This document shows positions 28,849 through 38,559 of a stretch of DNA of 64,000 bases, piece after piece. The position numbers were made by a program, and so were the translations under genes. The DNA comes from Pseudomonadota bacterium. GTDB lineage: Bacteria; Pseudomonadota; Gammaproteobacteria; Burkholderiales; Thiobacillaceae. The stretch is taken from positions 1-64,000 of the forward strand of contig JAKADY010000010.1 in the NCBI GenBank assembly GCA_021826065.1, given 5' to 3'. The first letter of the stretch is position 1; each line of letters opens with the position of its first letter. The notes under the pieces were generated by a model that had not been told where the DNA came from, did not search any database, and saw only the letters and a list, made by a program, of their open reading frames with translations.

Positions 28849-30870
28849 TTAGTGCGCGGCGGTCTTGAACAGCTTCGACTTGTCCACCAGGTCGACGTGG
28901 GCGCGCTTGAACACGGTCCACTTCTTGGTGGTCTTGTCGTAGACGGAGTTGACGAAGCAGTGCCAGTTCTCCTCGTCGATGAAGTTCTTGTCGGCGCGAT
29001 AGTAGAAGCCCGGATAACGGGTCTCCTCACGGAACTGGATGTGCTTCATGTGGGCCTCCGCCGTCAGGATGCGGTGGTAGTTTTCCCAAGCCCGCAGCAG
29101 CTCGTGCAGGTCCTTGGCGCGCATCTTCTCGGCGTCTTCCTTCAGCATGGTCAGCTTCTCTTCAGCCACCTCCAGCATCTTGGCGTTGGTGGTGTAGTAG
29201 GTGGCCACGCCGGCGACATACTCGTCCATGATCTTCTGCAGGCGGAACTGCAGCATCTTGGGCGTGATGTAGTGCGGGTTGACGTCGATGGCGGTGGTGT
29301 AGTCCTTGAACTCCAGGTAGTTACGCACCGGCTTGTAGATCTCCTCGACGAGCTGCTCCACCGGGGTGTCGAGCTCTGGCTTGAGGTCCTTGTGGTCGAG
29401 GCAGTACTTGACCATGGCCTTGGCGGCGATACGGCCCTCGGCGTGCGAGCCGGAGGAGAACTTGTGGCCGGAGGCGCCCACGCCGTCGCCAGCGGTGAAC
29501 AGGCCCTTGACCGTGGTCATGCCGCGATAGCCCCAGTGCCAGCCGGAGGGCAGGTGCGCCGGGATCTTGTCCTTCTCGGGGTGGGTCTCCTCGGTGGGCG
29601 CGCCCACGTCCTCGGGACCGGACACCCAGATGCCGCAGCAGCCGGAGTGGGAACCCAGCAGGTAGGGCTCGGTGGGCATCAGCTCGGAGTTCTTCTTCTC
29701 CGGCTCGATGTTCTCGCCGACCCAGATGCCGCACTGACCGACGCACATGTCGAGGAAGTCCTCCCAGGCCTCGGCCTCGAGGTGCTTGACCTCACGCGGG
29801 GACAGGGTCTCGCGCAGCTTGGCGAGCGCGGTCACGGTGTCCATGTAGATGGGACCGCGGCCTTCCTTCATCTCCTTGAGCATGAGGTGGTTGCGCAGGC
29901 AGGAGGCGGGCACGGCGGCCTGACCGTACGGAGGATAGTCGTTCAGCAGCTCCTTGTTGCGCTGCATGTAGACTTCGCCGAAGGCGTTGACGGCCTGGGC
30001 CTTGAACAGCAGGAACCAGGCGCCCACCGGGCCGTAGCCGTCCTTGAAGCGGGCGGGCACGAAGCGGTTTTCCATCATGGTCAGCTCCGCGCCGGCCTCG
30101 GCGGCCATGGCGTAGGTGGAGCCGGCGTTCCACACCGGGTACCAGGCGCGGCCGGTGCCCTCACCGACGGAGCGCGGACGGAAGATGTTCACGCAGCCGC
30201 CGGCGGCCAGCAGGATGGCCTTGGCCTTGTAGACGTAGACCTTGTGCTCGCGCACGGAGAAGCCGACGGCACCGGCGATGCGGTTCTTGTCGTTCTTGTC
30301 GTTGACCAGCTTGACGATGAACACGCGCTCCTGGATGCGGTCCATGCCCAGCGCCTTCTTGGCGGCCTCGGCGACGATCCACTTGTAGGACTCGCCGTTG
30401 ATCATGATCTGCCACTTACCGGAACGCACGGGCTTGCCGCCGTCCTTGAGCGCGGGCAGACCCTGGGCGCCGTCGTGACGCTCGCCGTTCTCGTCGGTCT
30501 TCCAGATCGGCAGACCCCACTCCTCGAACAGGTGGACGGAGTCGTCGACGTGGCGGCCGAGATCATAGGCCAGGTCGTCACGGGTGATGCCCATCAGGTC
30601 GTTGGAGACCATGCGGGCATAATCGGCGGGGTCCTGCTCCGGGCCGATATAGGTGTTGATGGCGGACAGGCCCTGGGCCACGGCGCCGGAACGGTCCATG
30701 GCGGCCTTGTCGACCAGCTTGATCTTCAGATCCACGCCGGCTTCGGCCTTGGCGGCATCGGCCCAGCGCATGATCTCGTAGGCGGCGCCGCAGCAGGCCA
30801 TGCCGCCACCGATCAACAGGATGTCGACCTCTTCCTGGACGACTTCGGGATTACCAAATTCACCAGCCAT
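28849..30870 (-). CDS. aprA: Adenylylsulfate reductase, alpha subunit
   Basis: AprA is the FAD subunit of APS reductase; in sulfur oxidisers the AprBA complex runs in reverse, joining sulfite and AMP to APS with release of two electrons. The 673-aa product has the FAD-binding ILLIGGGMACCGAAYE motif near the N-terminus, the AVAQGLSAINTYIG segment and the TAGDGVGASGHKFSSGSH motif. The start matches the conserved MAGEFGNPEVV end. It follows aprB by 21 nt. No aprM or qmo genes are adjacent, so the membrane electron acceptor must be encoded elsewhere. Confidence 0.96.
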   Translation of the reverse strand: MAGEFGNPEVVQEEVDILLIGGGMACCGAAYEIMRWADAAKAEAGVDLKIKLVDKAAMDRSGAVAQGLSAINTYIGPEQDPADYARMVSNDLMGITRDDLAYDLGRHVDDSVHLFEEWGLPIWKTDENGERHDGAQGLPALKDGGKPVRSGKWQIMINGESYKWIVAEAAKKALGMDRIQERVFIVKLVNDKNDKNRIAGAVGFSVREHKVYVYKAKAILLAAGGCVNIFRPRSVGEGTGRAWYPVWNAGSTYAMAAEAGAELTMMENRFVPARFKDGYGPVGAWFLLFKAQAVNAFGEVYMQRNKELLNDYPPYGQAAVPASCLRNHLMLKEMKEGRGPIYMDTVTALAKLRETLSPREVKHLEAEAWEDFLDMCVGQCGIWVGENIEPEKKNSELMPTEPYLLGSHSGCCGIWVSGPEDVGAPTEETHPEKDKIPAHLPSGWHWGYRGMTTVKGLFTAGDGVGASGHKFSSGSHAEGRIAAKAMVKYCLDHKDLKPELDTPVEQLVEEIYKPVRNYLEFKDYTTAIDVNPHYITPKMLQFRLQKIMDEYVAGVATYYTTNAKMLEVAEEKLTMLKEDAEKMRAKDLHELLRAWENYHRILTAEAHMKHIQFREETRYPGFYYRADKNFIDEENWHCFVNSVYDKTTKKWTVFKRAHVDLVDKSKLFKTAAH

Positions 30871-30891
30871 TGTCTTTACCTCTCAGTCTAT

Positions 30892-31371
30892 TCAAGCTTG
30901 CTTGCGGATCAGCTCGGCGGGGTTGCCGGGACGGTAGCCCTTGGCGTACTCGGTGGTGAAGAACCCGGGCTTGGTGATGTCGGCCAGCTTCACCGTAGGC
31001 TTGCCGCCGTAGGGGTCGATCGAGCCCTCGGGCGTGGTGCGGATCGGGAACTTGAAGCGCTTGAGCGTGCCGTTGCGGAACTTGATGGTCCACATGATGG
31101 AGTCGGAACCGCGCAGCGGCTGAACCTGACCGCCCAGGGGCACGATGTCGGCATAGTGGCGCACCTCGATGGCCTGTTGCGGGCAGATCTTCACACAGCT
31201 GTAGCACTCCCAGCACTGCTCGGGTTCCTGGTTGAAGGCCTTCATGGCGTGGCCGGTCTCGGAACCGTCTTTGTCCAGCTTCATCAGGTCGTGCGGGCAG
31301 ATGTACATGCAAGCGGTCTTGTCCTGACCCTTGCAGCCGTCGCACTTGTCAGTACGGACGTAGGTAGGCAT
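30892..31371 (-). CDS. aprB: Adenylylsulfate reductase, beta subunit
   Basis: AprB carries two [4Fe-4S] clusters that take electrons from AprA. The 159-aa product starts MPTYVRTDKCDGC and has the two ferredoxin-like cysteine sets (CDGCKGQDKTACMYICP and CWECYSCVKICP). AAGGAG sits upstream, partly inside a 14-bp palindrome. The upstream in-frame start at 31398 would add nine residues and is less likely. Confidence 0.96.
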   Translation of the reverse strand: MPTYVRTDKCDGCKGQDKTACMYICPHDLMKLDKDGSETGHAMKAFNQEPEQCWECYSCVKICPQQAIEVRHYADIVPLGGQVQPLRGSDSIMWTIKFRNGTLKRFKFPIRTTPEGSIDPYGGKPTVKLADITKPGFFTTEYAKGYRPGNPAELIRKQA

Positions 31372-31384
31372 CGAACTTCTCTCC

Positions 31385-31398
31385 TTGTTAGCTAACAA
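31385..31398. promoter_or_regulatory. 14-bp perfect palindrome upstream of aprB
   Basis: TTGTTAGCTAACAA is self-complementary over all 14 bases and ends about 14 nt before the aprB start, overlapping the ribosome-binding site. It could be an operator or a translation-control element; no known regulator is implied. Confidence 0.4.
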
Positions 31399-31499
31399 TC
31401 CGCGCGGTTGACGCGGCCCTTCGAAATCCGGGCCCCACCTTGGCCGGGGCGTATCGCGAATCCGCTTCCGGCGGGCCCGGGGATTACGAATCCAACTTG

Positions 31500-31640
31500 T
31501 GAAAGCCGCTTCAGCGGCTCTCTTTGCTCACCTCTCACCCCCTCACCCCCATCCCCTCCCCCGCTGGCGGGGGAGGGGAGCTTCAAGCGGCTATCGCCGG
31601 TTGGCATGCTGGAGGGGCGGGGGGTGAGGGGACCGTCCAT
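31500..31640. repeat. CCCTCACCCC-type intergenic repeat between aprB and sat
   Basis: The interval from 31399 to 31646 holds no gene. It contains a GC-rich hairpin AGCCGC/GCGGCT and a long imperfect inverted repeat built from CCCTCACCCC, CCCTCCCCC and GGGGGAGGGGAG. Similar sequence recurs near 55985 and 60235. Confidence 0.6.
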
Positions 31641-31646
31641 GTACGG

Positions 31647-32855
31647 TCAGGCGGCCGAGTGGCCTTTCAACTCCACCTTCACCTTCTCGTGCTCGGCCAG
31701 GCTGGCGTAGTACTTCTTGAGCACCTCCGCCACCTCAGGCCGGCTGAAGGTGGCCGGCAGGTCCTGTCCCTCAGACAGCATTGCCCGCACCTTGGTGCCC
31801 GACAGCAGCACGCGGTCCTCCTTGGTGTGCGGGCAGGTGCGCATGGAGGCCATGCCGCCGCACTTGTTGCACCAGAAGGTCCAGTCGATCTTGAGCGGCT
31901 GGGTCTCCAGCGACCCGGCGGGGATCTCGTCGAAGATCTTCTGCGCGTCGAACGGGCCGTAGTAGTCGCCCACGCCGGCGTGGTCGCGGCCGACGATCAG
32001 GTGCGAGCAGCCGTAGTTCTGGCGGAAGAGGGCGTGCAGAAGGGCCTCGCGCGGGCCGGCATAGCGCATGTCGAGCGGGTAGCCGGCCTGGATCACGGTG
32101 TTCTTGACGAAGTAGTTCTCGATCAGCACGCGGATCGCCTCTGTGCGCACCTCGGCCGGGATGTCGCCCGGCTTGAGCTTGCCCAGCAGGGAGTGGATCA
32201 GCACCCCGTCCATGGTCTCGATGGCGATCTTGGCCAGGTACTCGTGCGAGCGGTGCATGGGGTTACGCGTCTGGAAGGCGGCGATGCGCGTCCAGCCGAG
32301 CTCCTGGAACTTGGCGCGGGTCTCGGCCGGGGTCATGAACTGCTCGCCGTATTTGGCCTTGAAGCCGCCGTCGGAGAGGACCTTGACCGGGCCGGCCAGG
32401 TTGTACTTGCCCTGGGCCATGACCATCTTCACACCGGGATGCTCCAGGTCGGTGGTCTTGTATACCTGCATGCACTCGTGTGCCTTGTCGATGGTGTACT
32501 TCTCGGTGATCTTCATGGTGCCCATGATCTCGCCCGACTCGCCATCGACCAGGGCCACCTCGTCGCCGGCCTTGACACCCTCGTCATCGGTGGAGAGGGT
32601 CACGGGAATGGGCCAGAACAGCCCGTTGGCCATCTTGTAGCCGTCGCACACGCCCAGCCAGTCGGAGTGGGTCATGAAACCGTCGAGCGGGGTGAAGCCG
32701 CCGATGCCCATCATGATCAGGTCACCGGTTTCGCGGGAGGTCATCTTGACCTGCTTGAGGGATTGGGCGCGCGCCTTCTCGGCAGCGAGCGCCTCACCGG
32801 TCAGCAGCAGCGGCTTGAGCTCACCGCCACCATGGGGATTGACGAGACGGGACAT
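31647..32855 (-). CDS. sat: ATP sulfurylase (dissimilatory type)
   Basis: Sat converts APS plus PPi to ATP plus sulfate in sulfur oxidisers, the substrate-level phosphorylation step after AprBA. The 402-aa product has [11 protein letters not shown] (the HxxH loop), [12 protein letters not shown] and a [13 protein letters not shown] zinc-binding motif seen in dissimilatory Sat. It lies upstream of aprB in the same direction, 275 nt apart. The AT-rich 32940-32975 segment may carry its promoter. Confidence 0.97.
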   Translation of the reverse strand: MSRLVNPHGGGELKPLLLTGEALAAEKARAQSLKQVKMTSRETGDLIMMGIGGFTPLDGFMTHSDWLGVCDGYKMANGLFWPIPVTLSTDDEGVKAGDEVALVDGESGEIMGTMKITEKYTIDKAHECMQVYKTTDLEHPGVKMVMAQGKYNLAGPVKVLSDGGFKAKYGEQFMTPAETRAKFQELGWTRIAAFQTRNPMHRSHEYLAKIAIETMDGVLIHSLLGKLKPGDIPAEVRTEAIRVLIENYFVKNTVIQAGYPLDMRYAGPREALLHALFRQNYGCSHLIVGRDHAGVGDYYGPFDAQKIFDEIPAGSLETQPLKIDWTFWCNKCGGMASMRTCPHTKEDRVLLSGTKVRAMLSEGQDLPATFSRPEVAEVLKKYYASLAEHEKVKVELKGHSAA

Positions 32856-33065
32856 GCGGACTCCTTGCTTATGTCGTTGAATTGATTGACGGGATGGGCA
32901 TCCAGGCGCGGCAGAATAGCACGCGGTCCGCAGCCGCCATAATCAATATTATTTTTTTCTAAATAAACTTTTTGGATGTCACGGTCCGCAAAGCCGGCGC
33001 GAAAGACCCTGTCCATGCAATGGCTTTATCGCCCGGTCTGCAGTCGGCACGATAAGATCAACATT

Positions 33066-33794
33066 GTGAACCCTGTCCCTCTGCCCACGTCCCGCACCGC
33101 CGTCCTGCTGCTGGCGATTGCCCTGCTCGGCGGCTGCGCCGGCGGCATTCAGCGCCCGGATGGCAGCCGCACCCAGCGCGAATATCGGCTCGCCAACCTG
33201 GCCAAGAGCGACGTGGACATGATCAGCGAACTGACCCAGCGCGAGGTGCTCGCCGGGCTGCGGCTGCTGGCCGAGAAGCTCTACCGGCGCAATCCGCAGG
33301 AATACCGCAAGGCGGGGCTCGCCAGCCCAGAGGCCGCCGCCGCCCGGATCTTCGCAGCCGTCGACAAGGGGCCGCAGGGGCCGCTCGCCTTCGTAAACTG
33401 GCGCGAGGGGCTGCAGCAGGCCTTCCAGGAGGGCTTCGCGGGCGACCGCGTACACGTCTTCATGCTATCGCTCACCGCCATGATCATGGCCGCCTATGAC
33501 TACAAGACCGAGTTCTATCTGACCGACAGCCTCGATGCGCAAAAACTCTACAACAGCGCCCGCAACATCGAGGTGGCGGTCTGGAAGCTGTCCAACGCCC
33601 GGCTGGCCAACGGCCAGCGCATGCTGCTGACCAACAGCATGGAGGGCGAGGTGCAGAACCTGTCGTTCGAGCGCGAGTTCGGCAAGCTGATCGCCCGGCA
33701 GGACCTGCTCGCCCTAATCATGGAGGACCGCGGCAGCCGCACGATCAACCGGATCATGCACAACGTGGCCAGTTTCGTCTTCCTGCCCATCTGA
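33066..33794 (+). CDS. Predicted lipoprotein of unknown function
   Basis: The 242-aa product has a signal peptide ending in a lipobox (LLGGC). The rest is a soluble helical domain with no known family. The start is GTG 33066; an in-frame ATG at 33015 would add 17 residues before the signal peptide. The next gene starts within 10 nt of its stop. Confidence 0.65.
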   Translation: MNPVPLPTSRTAVLLLAIALLGGCAGGIQRPDGSRTQREYRLANLAKSDVDMISELTQREVLAGLRLLAEKLYRRNPQEYRKAGLASPEAAAARIFAAVDKGPQGPLAFVNWREGLQQAFQEGFAGDRVHVFMLSLTAMIMAAYDYKTEFYLTDSLDAQKLYNSARNIEVAVWKLSNARLANGQRMLLTNSMEGEVQNLSFEREFGKLIARQDLLALIMEDRGSRTINRIMHNVASFVFLPI

Positions 33795-33803
33795 GTGTCA
33801 CGC

Positions 33804-34523
33804 ATGGACTGGCGCGATGCCGCGGCCTACGTCTTCGACCCGCCGCTCAGCCCCGCGGAGTGGGCCTGGCAGTTCCTGCGCCGCAATCCGGAATACGCCG
33901 CAGACTACGTCTGGTTCATCAGTACCTGGCGCGCCCTGGAGGCGGATTATGGCGCCCCGCCCGCGCGCGATTTCTTCCGCTGGCGGCAGGACCCGCGCGC
34001 CTGGCGGGCCGAGTCGGAGATCGCCGGCTGCAGTGCCGACACCTGCCCCGGCGATGGCGATCGGGTCCTCATCGAGTGCTGGATGGGGGCCAAATGGGGG
34101 CTTGCGAAGTTTCCGCTCGACCCCGCGGTGGTCAGACCGACCCCGGGCCTGGAGCTCGATTGGCGGGCCCAGCCGGTCGAGGTGGAGGCGGTGGAGGGCC
34201 CGGGGGACCTCGTGTCGTTGGGCGCGGAAAAGATGGCCCTGGCCTTCGATCTGACCCTGCCGCTCGCCCCTCAGCTCGATGCGGCGCGCGTGCGCCTTGC
34301 CGCCCGCGCCCGTGCCCTGGAGAAGGCGGGTCAAATCACTCGGTCGGTCGCCACCGCCGCCCCGAGCTGGACGCGCTGGCTCCGATTGCTGGACGGCGCC
34401 GCGGCCGGTGCGGCAGTCGAGACGCTGGCGCAGGCGCTGGCGATCGAGGATGTTGCCACGGCGCTCGAACAGGCGCGGGCGATGTGCGCTTCGGGCTACC
34501 GCAGGATAATACGCATGCGATGA
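33804..34523 (+). CDS. DUF6499-type protein
   Basis: The N-terminus (DWRDAAAYVFD then WAWQFLRRNPEYAADY) matches the DUF6499 transcriptional-regulator-like domain often found in integrative and conjugative elements. The rest is not recognised. GTG 33795, directly after the lipoprotein stop, is an alternative start. No mobile-element genes are close. Confidence 0.6.
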   Translation: MDWRDAAAYVFDPPLSPAEWAWQFLRRNPEYAADYVWFISTWRALEADYGAPPARDFFRWRQDPRAWRAESEIAGCSADTCPGDGDRVLIECWMGAKWGLAKFPLDPAVVRPTPGLELDWRAQPVEVEAVEGPGDLVSLGAEKMALAFDLTLPLAPQLDAARVRLAARARALEKAGQITRSVATAAPSWTRWLRLLDGAAAGAAVETLAQALAIEDVATALEQARAMCASGYRRIIRMR

Positions 34524-34542
34524 GCAAGCTGGCGGGTGTGAG

Positions 34543-35337
34543 ATGACGATGGATGCGATCGACTACGACATCTTCGGCGATGACATGCAGTACGTGGAGC
34601 TCGAGCTCGACCCCGGCGAGGCGGCCATCGGCGAGGCCGGCACGATGATGTACATGCAGGACGGCATCGCCATGGACACCGTCTTCGGCGACGGCTCCGA
34701 TGCGCAGTCCGGGCTGCTCGGCCGGCTGGTGGGAGCGGGCAAGCGTCTGCTCACGGGCGAGTCGCTCTTCACCACGGTGTATGTGAACCAGGCCGCGTCC
34801 AAACGCCGGCTCGCCTTCGCCGCGCCCTATCCGGGCAAGATTATCCCGGTCGATCTGGCGCAGATCGGCGGCAGCCTGGTCTGCCAGAAGGATGCCTTCC
34901 TCTGCGCCGCCAAGGGGGTGAGCCTTGGGCTCGCGCTGCAGCGGCGGCTGGGGGCGGGCTTTTTCGGTGGCGAGGGCTTCATCCTGCAGAAACTGGAGGG
35001 GGATGGGCTGGTCTTCATCCATGCCGGCGGCACCATCGCCGAGAAGACCCTGGCCGCCGGCGAGGTGTTGCAGGTGGACACCGGCTGTGTGGCGGCCTTC
35101 CAGCCCACGGTCGATTTCGACATCCAGTTCGTCGGCAATCTGAGAAGCGCGCTGTTCGGCGGCGAGGGGCTGTTTTTCGCCCGCCTCACCGGCCCCGGCC
35201 GGGTGTGGCTGCAGAGCCTGCCGCTCTCAAGGCTGGCCGACCGCCTGATCGCCGCCGCGCCCGCCACGGGGCGTCAGGCCGAGGAGGGCTCGGTGCTGGG
35301 CGGCGTGGGCCGGGTGTTGCGCGGGGACAATCGATGA
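34543..35337 (+). CDS. AIM24/TIGR00266 family protein
   Basis: The 264-aa product matches the bacterial AIM24 family: an ELDPGEAAIGEAGTMMYMQ N-terminal segment, beta-rich repeats, and GFILQKLEGDGLVFIHAGG. Family members are soluble beta proteins of unknown function. It lies between the DUF6499 gene and sixA. Confidence 0.8.
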   Translation: MTMDAIDYDIFGDDMQYVELELDPGEAAIGEAGTMMYMQDGIAMDTVFGDGSDAQSGLLGRLVGAGKRLLTGESLFTTVYVNQAASKRRLAFAAPYPGKIIPVDLAQIGGSLVCQKDAFLCAAKGVSLGLALQRRLGAGFFGGEGFILQKLEGDGLVFIHAGGTIAEKTLAAGEVLQVDTGCVAAFQPTVDFDIQFVGNLRSALFGGEGLFFARLTGPGRVWLQSLPLSRLADRLIAAAPATGRQAEEGSVLGGVGRVLRGDNR

Positions 35338-35351
35338 GAGGAGCAGATACC

Positions 35352-35804
35352 ATGGACCTGATACTCTGGCGCCATGCCGATGCCCAGGACGGGATGCCGG
35401 ACCTGGAGCGCGCCCTCACCGCCAAGGGGCTCAAACAGGCCGAGCGGATGGCGGCGTGGCTCAAACCCCGCCTGCCCGAGGACTGCCGCATCCTGGTGAG
35501 CCCCGCCACGCGCACCCGGCAGACGGCCGACGCCCTGGACTTGCGCTACCAGGTGGTGGAGCGGATCGCCCCGGGTGCCGACCCCACGGCCGTGCTGGCC
35601 GCCGCTGGCTGGCCGGATGCCGAACGCGCTGCCCTCGTCGTGGGGCATCAACCCACCCTGGGCCTGGCCTGCGGGCTGCTGCTGTGCGGCGAGGAGACCG
35701 AGCTCAGCATCAAGAAGGGCGGCGTGGTCTGGCTCAGCAACCGCGTGCGCGGCGGTCAGATGCAGACGGTGATCAAGGTGGTGATGACGCCGGAGCTGCT
35801 TTGA
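35352..35804 (+). CDS. sixA: Phosphohistidine phosphatase SixA
   Basis: SixA is a small histidine-phosphatase-family enzyme that removes phosphate from histidines of phosphotransfer proteins. The 150-aa product has the catalytic RHA motif (LILWRHADA) and the second histidine in VGHQPTLG. The ATG at 35352 has GAGGAG upstream. Its stop is 19 nt before the convergent TlpA gene end. Confidence 0.85.
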   Translation: MDLILWRHADAQDGMPDLERALTAKGLKQAERMAAWLKPRLPEDCRILVSPATRTRQTADALDLRYQVVERIAPGADPTAVLAAAGWPDAERAALVVGHQPTLGLACGLLLCGEETELSIKKGGVVWLSNRVRGGQMQTVIKVVMTPELL

Positions 35805-35822
35805 GCGGCGTGTGGGCGGCGC

Positions 35823-36332
35823 TTACTCCGCCAGCAGCTTCTCGATGATCGCCACCGCCTCCGGCTCGTCCCATTCGATGTGGCCGGAGAGGCTGTAGCG
35901 GATCTGTCCCTGTTTGTCGATCAGGAAGCTGGTGGGCAGGACGAAGACCCGCCAGGCCTTCATGCGCTCGCTGTCGCGGTCCAACAGGATGGGGAAGGAA
36001 AGCGGCACCTCGTTCAGGAAGGACTGGATGCGATCCGGGGTCTCGCCGGCGTTGGAGGCGAGTATGGTGAAGGGGCGGCTCGCCATCATCTTCGACAGGC
36101 GCTCCATGGAGGGCATCTCCTTGCGGCATGGCGGGCACCAGACGGCCCAGAAGTTGACCAGCACCACGCGCCCGCGCAGCTCGGCGAGGTTGACGCTGCC
36201 GCCGCCGTAGCGCGGCAGGTTGAGTTCGGGGGCGGGGCGGGGTTTGGTCGGCTTGAGCTGGGCGGCGGTGGCCGAGAGTCCCGCGAGGGACAGGCAGAGC
36301 GCGGAGAAAACGAGTAACAGGATGCGTTTCAT
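35823..36332 (-). CDS. TlpA-family periplasmic thioredoxin
   Basis: The 169-aa product has a signal peptide (about residues 1-24) and a TlpA/ResA domain with WAVWCPPCRKEM. Start 36332 overlaps the upstream gene by 4 nt. Unlike the TlpA gene at 9825, this one has a standard WCPPC motif and no low-complexity tail. A role in cytochrome maturation or thiol repair is likely. Confidence 0.85.
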   Translation of the reverse strand: MKRILLLVFSALCLSLAGLSATAAQLKPTKPRPAPELNLPRYGGGSVNLAELRGRVVLVNFWAVWCPPCRKEMPSMERLSKMMASRPFTILASNAGETPDRIQSFLNEVPLSFPILLDRDSERMKAWRVFVLPTSFLIDKQGQIRYSLSGHIEWDEPEAVAIIEKLLAE

Positions 36333-37090
36333 GGCTGGGACTCCTTGGTCAGGGCGTCGATGTGGGGGGCCAGGATCTCGCCCAGGCGCGCGCCTTCGGC
36401 CTGTTCCTGGGCGGTGGCATCGCCACGGTGGTAGAAGCGGTCGCGCAGCCCCGGCAGGACGGTGATGTGCACGCGGCTGCCGGCCGCCTCGAAGGCGGCC
36501 TGCATTGCCTCGCGCCACCAGTAGCCGGCCGAGGACATCGGTACCAGTAGATGTAGACGCAGCCGGGTCTGGCCCACCACCGGGTCGTACTCTGGGTCCT
36601 CGCCCGGCTCCGGGTCGCGATAGAGCAGGGGCCAGAGCAGGACGGCACCGGCGACCGGCACCGCGGCCGGGTGGCGGGTCTGCCAGGCCGCGGCCGCGCG
36701 CAGCGGCAGCACCGTGGCGTGCCCGCTGGCGACGAGGACGAGGGCGCGCCCGGCATGTCGCGCGCGCATCGCCTCCAGCCACTCGGCCAGGTCGGCCACC
36801 GGCACCGCGTCCAGGCTCCCGGCCGTCTGCGGCAGAAAGTACGGGGCGAGCCAGTCGGTGAGCCAGACCTGCATGCCCAGCCCGGCGAGATGTTCGGCGG
36901 CACGCTGCTCGGCCTCCAGGGGGCCGTACTGGCCGGTCATCCACAGGACCACGGTGCGGACGTCCGCGGCGCCGTAGCGCTGGCTGGTGACGCTAGTGCC
37001 GGAGCTGAGGGTCACGGTCTCCTCGCTGGCCATGGCCGCGGCGAGACCGGTGAAGAACCAGAGGACGAGGGCGACGGCGAGTTTGCGCAT
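36329..37090 (-). CDS. Predicted secreted alpha/beta-hydrolase-like protein
   Basis: The 253-aa product has a signal peptide (about residues 1-22) and an alpha/beta-hydrolase-like layout with repeated hydrophobic strands and LVLVASGHATVLPL where a nucleophile elbow would be. The usual GxSxG is replaced by ASGHA, so catalysis is uncertain. It overlaps the TlpA gene by 4 nt and is likely co-expressed. The family was not identified with confidence. Confidence 0.55.
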   Translation of the reverse strand: MRKLAVALVLWFFTGLAAAMASEETVTLSSGTSVTSQRYGAADVRTVVLWMTGQYGPLEAEQRAAEHLAGLGMQVWLTDWLAPYFLPQTAGSLDAVPVADLAEWLEAMRARHAGRALVLVASGHATVLPLRAAAAWQTRHPAAVPVAGAVLLWPLLYRDPEPGEDPEYDPVVGQTRLRLHLLVPMSSAGYWWREAMQAAFEAAGSRVHITVLPGLRDRFYHRGDATAQEQAEGARLGEILAPHIDALTKESQP

Positions 37091-37159
37091 GCGGTCTTGT
37101 ACCGCCGGTCGGCCCTGGCGGCAATGCGACGAACGTCCCATTTCACAGCGGTCAGCGTC

Positions 37160-37231
37160 GGGTAGGCGCGGCGGAAGCCGCGACCTTTGGTTGTGGGCGT
37201 TGTTGGGTCGCGACTTTCGTCGCTCCTACCC
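37160..37231. repeat. Pair of REP-like elements in inverted orientation
   Basis: GGTAGGCGCGGCGGAAGCCGC (from 37161) and its inverted partner with TCGTCGCTCCTACC (ending 37230) flank a 20-nt spacer. The region 37091-37256 has no gene. Confidence 0.65.
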
Positions 37232-37256
37232 GTCGCGCCTACATCAATTCACCGCT

Positions 37257-38534
37257 TCAATTGAGCTGGATGCGCGCCCCGAAGGGCACGGGGGCCTTGC
37301 CCTTGACCAGCCAGACGACGGGGTAGTGCGGCTCGCGCTCGGGAAAGCGGCCTTCCGCGTCGGTGAAGTAGATGAGCAGGTCGGGGTTGAGGCGCTCGCG
37401 CTCGATCCAGTCGAACACGGGCCGGAAGTCGGTGCCGCCTTTGCCGCTCAAGCCCTCGGGCAGGGTGATGGCCTCCCATTGTGCGAAGCGCCAAGGGCCG
37501 CCGGGGCAGAGCTTGTCGTCGCAGGCGTGGAGGACCACTTCGGCGCGCACCTGACCCTTGAGGGCATCGACCTCGCTGAGGAATTCCCGGAGCTCCTGGT
37601 CCTTGATCGACCCGCTGGTGTCCAGGGCCACCACCACGTTCACGCTCTGGCTGTAGAGCCGCGGCATCAATGCGGCGCCGGTGTCGCGGCGCGAGGTGCG
37701 CTGGAAGCTGTAGTCGTCGCGGGCGGCCTGCATCATGTAGCGCGCCAGCAGCGCCCGCCAGGGCAGTTGTGGCGCCAGCAGGTTGTCAACGAGGCGCATG
37801 AGCGAGAGCGACAGCTTGCCGGCCTGGCGGGCGGCCTGGGCGGCGGCGGCGAGCCGGCTCTTCCACTGTTCGTCGAGCTTGTCCGGGTCCATGGGGGGCT
37901 GCGGCGGGGCCTCCTGGACATCGCTGGGTTGTTGCGGCTCGCTGCCCTGGCCGTCCTGTTGTTGCGGCCGGCCGCCGCCGCCTTCGCTGCGCTGATCCTT
38001 GTCCTGCTCGCCCTGCCTTTGGCCGGCGTCCTGATCCATCGACTCGCTCTCACCGCCGCCCTCGTTGCTGTCGCTATCGAACAGGTGCATGTCCTGGGTC
38101 TTCTCGGGCGGGTCTTCGTGCAGCAGGGGGTAGATCTCCTCGGCGGTGAGCCCCCGGTATTTGGCGTCGATGAGTGCGTCCTCGGGGCCGTGCATGCGCT
38201 CGTCGTCGAGGATCATGTTGACGGCATAGTCGCAGGCCACGTCCCAGCGGTGTTTCTGCCGGTGGTTGCGGCGCGCGAAGTGGGACAGGGCGCAGTGCAT
38301 GGCCTCGTGCGCCAGGACTAACTGGGTCTGCTCCAGGGTGAGCCGCGCGATGTAGGCCGGGTTGTAATAGAAGTGGCGCGCGTCGGTGGCCGTGGTCTCG
38401 CACCACTTGGGGTCGGCGGCCTTGAGCGGCAGGTGCATGACCAGCGAGCCCAGGAAGGGCTTGTCCAGGATCAGCCGCGTGCGCGCCGCGGCGAGCTTGG
38501 TCTCGATGGCGGACAGGTCGTGCGCTGCGCTCAT
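37257..38534 (-). CDS. Metallopeptidase/VWA-like protein paired with MoxR
   Basis: The 425-aa product has a zinc-metallopeptidase motif HEAMH at residues 76-80, then an acidic, glutamine-rich linker (about 150-215), and a C-terminal VWA-like domain with DTSGS at 305-309. This is the DUF2201 architecture usually encoded next to a MoxR AAA+ ATPase. It follows the MoxR gene by 25 nt. Substrate and partner proteins are unknown. Confidence 0.8.
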   Translation of the reverse strand: MSAAHDLSAIETKLAAARTRLILDKPFLGSLVMHLPLKAADPKWCETTATDARHFYYNPAYIARLTLEQTQLVLAHEAMHCALSHFARRNHRQKHRWDVACDYAVNMILDDERMHGPEDALIDAKYRGLTAEEIYPLLHEDPPEKTQDMHLFDSDSNEGGGESESMDQDAGQRQGEQDKDQRSEGGGGRPQQQDGQGSEPQQPSDVQEAPPQPPMDPDKLDEQWKSRLAAAAQAARQAGKLSLSLMRLVDNLLAPQLPWRALLARYMMQAARDDYSFQRTSRRDTGAALMPRLYSQSVNVVVALDTSGSIKDQELREFLSEVDALKGQVRAEVVLHACDDKLCPGGPWRFAQWEAITLPEGLSGKGGTDFRPVFDWIERERLNPDLLIYFTDAEGRFPEREPHYPVVWLVKGKAPVPFGARIQLN

Positions 38535-38559
38535 CCCTTCACCCCTAACGCCTCACCCT

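Noticed and set aside
28816-31395. 859-aa open frame on the plus strand
   Set aside because: It covers aprA and aprB in antisense and has no recognisable domain; a shadow frame.
37159-37241. Possible CRISPR-like spacing of repeats
   Set aside because: Only two inverted REP-like units with no regular spacers; no cas genes are present. No CRISPR array was found anywhere in the window.
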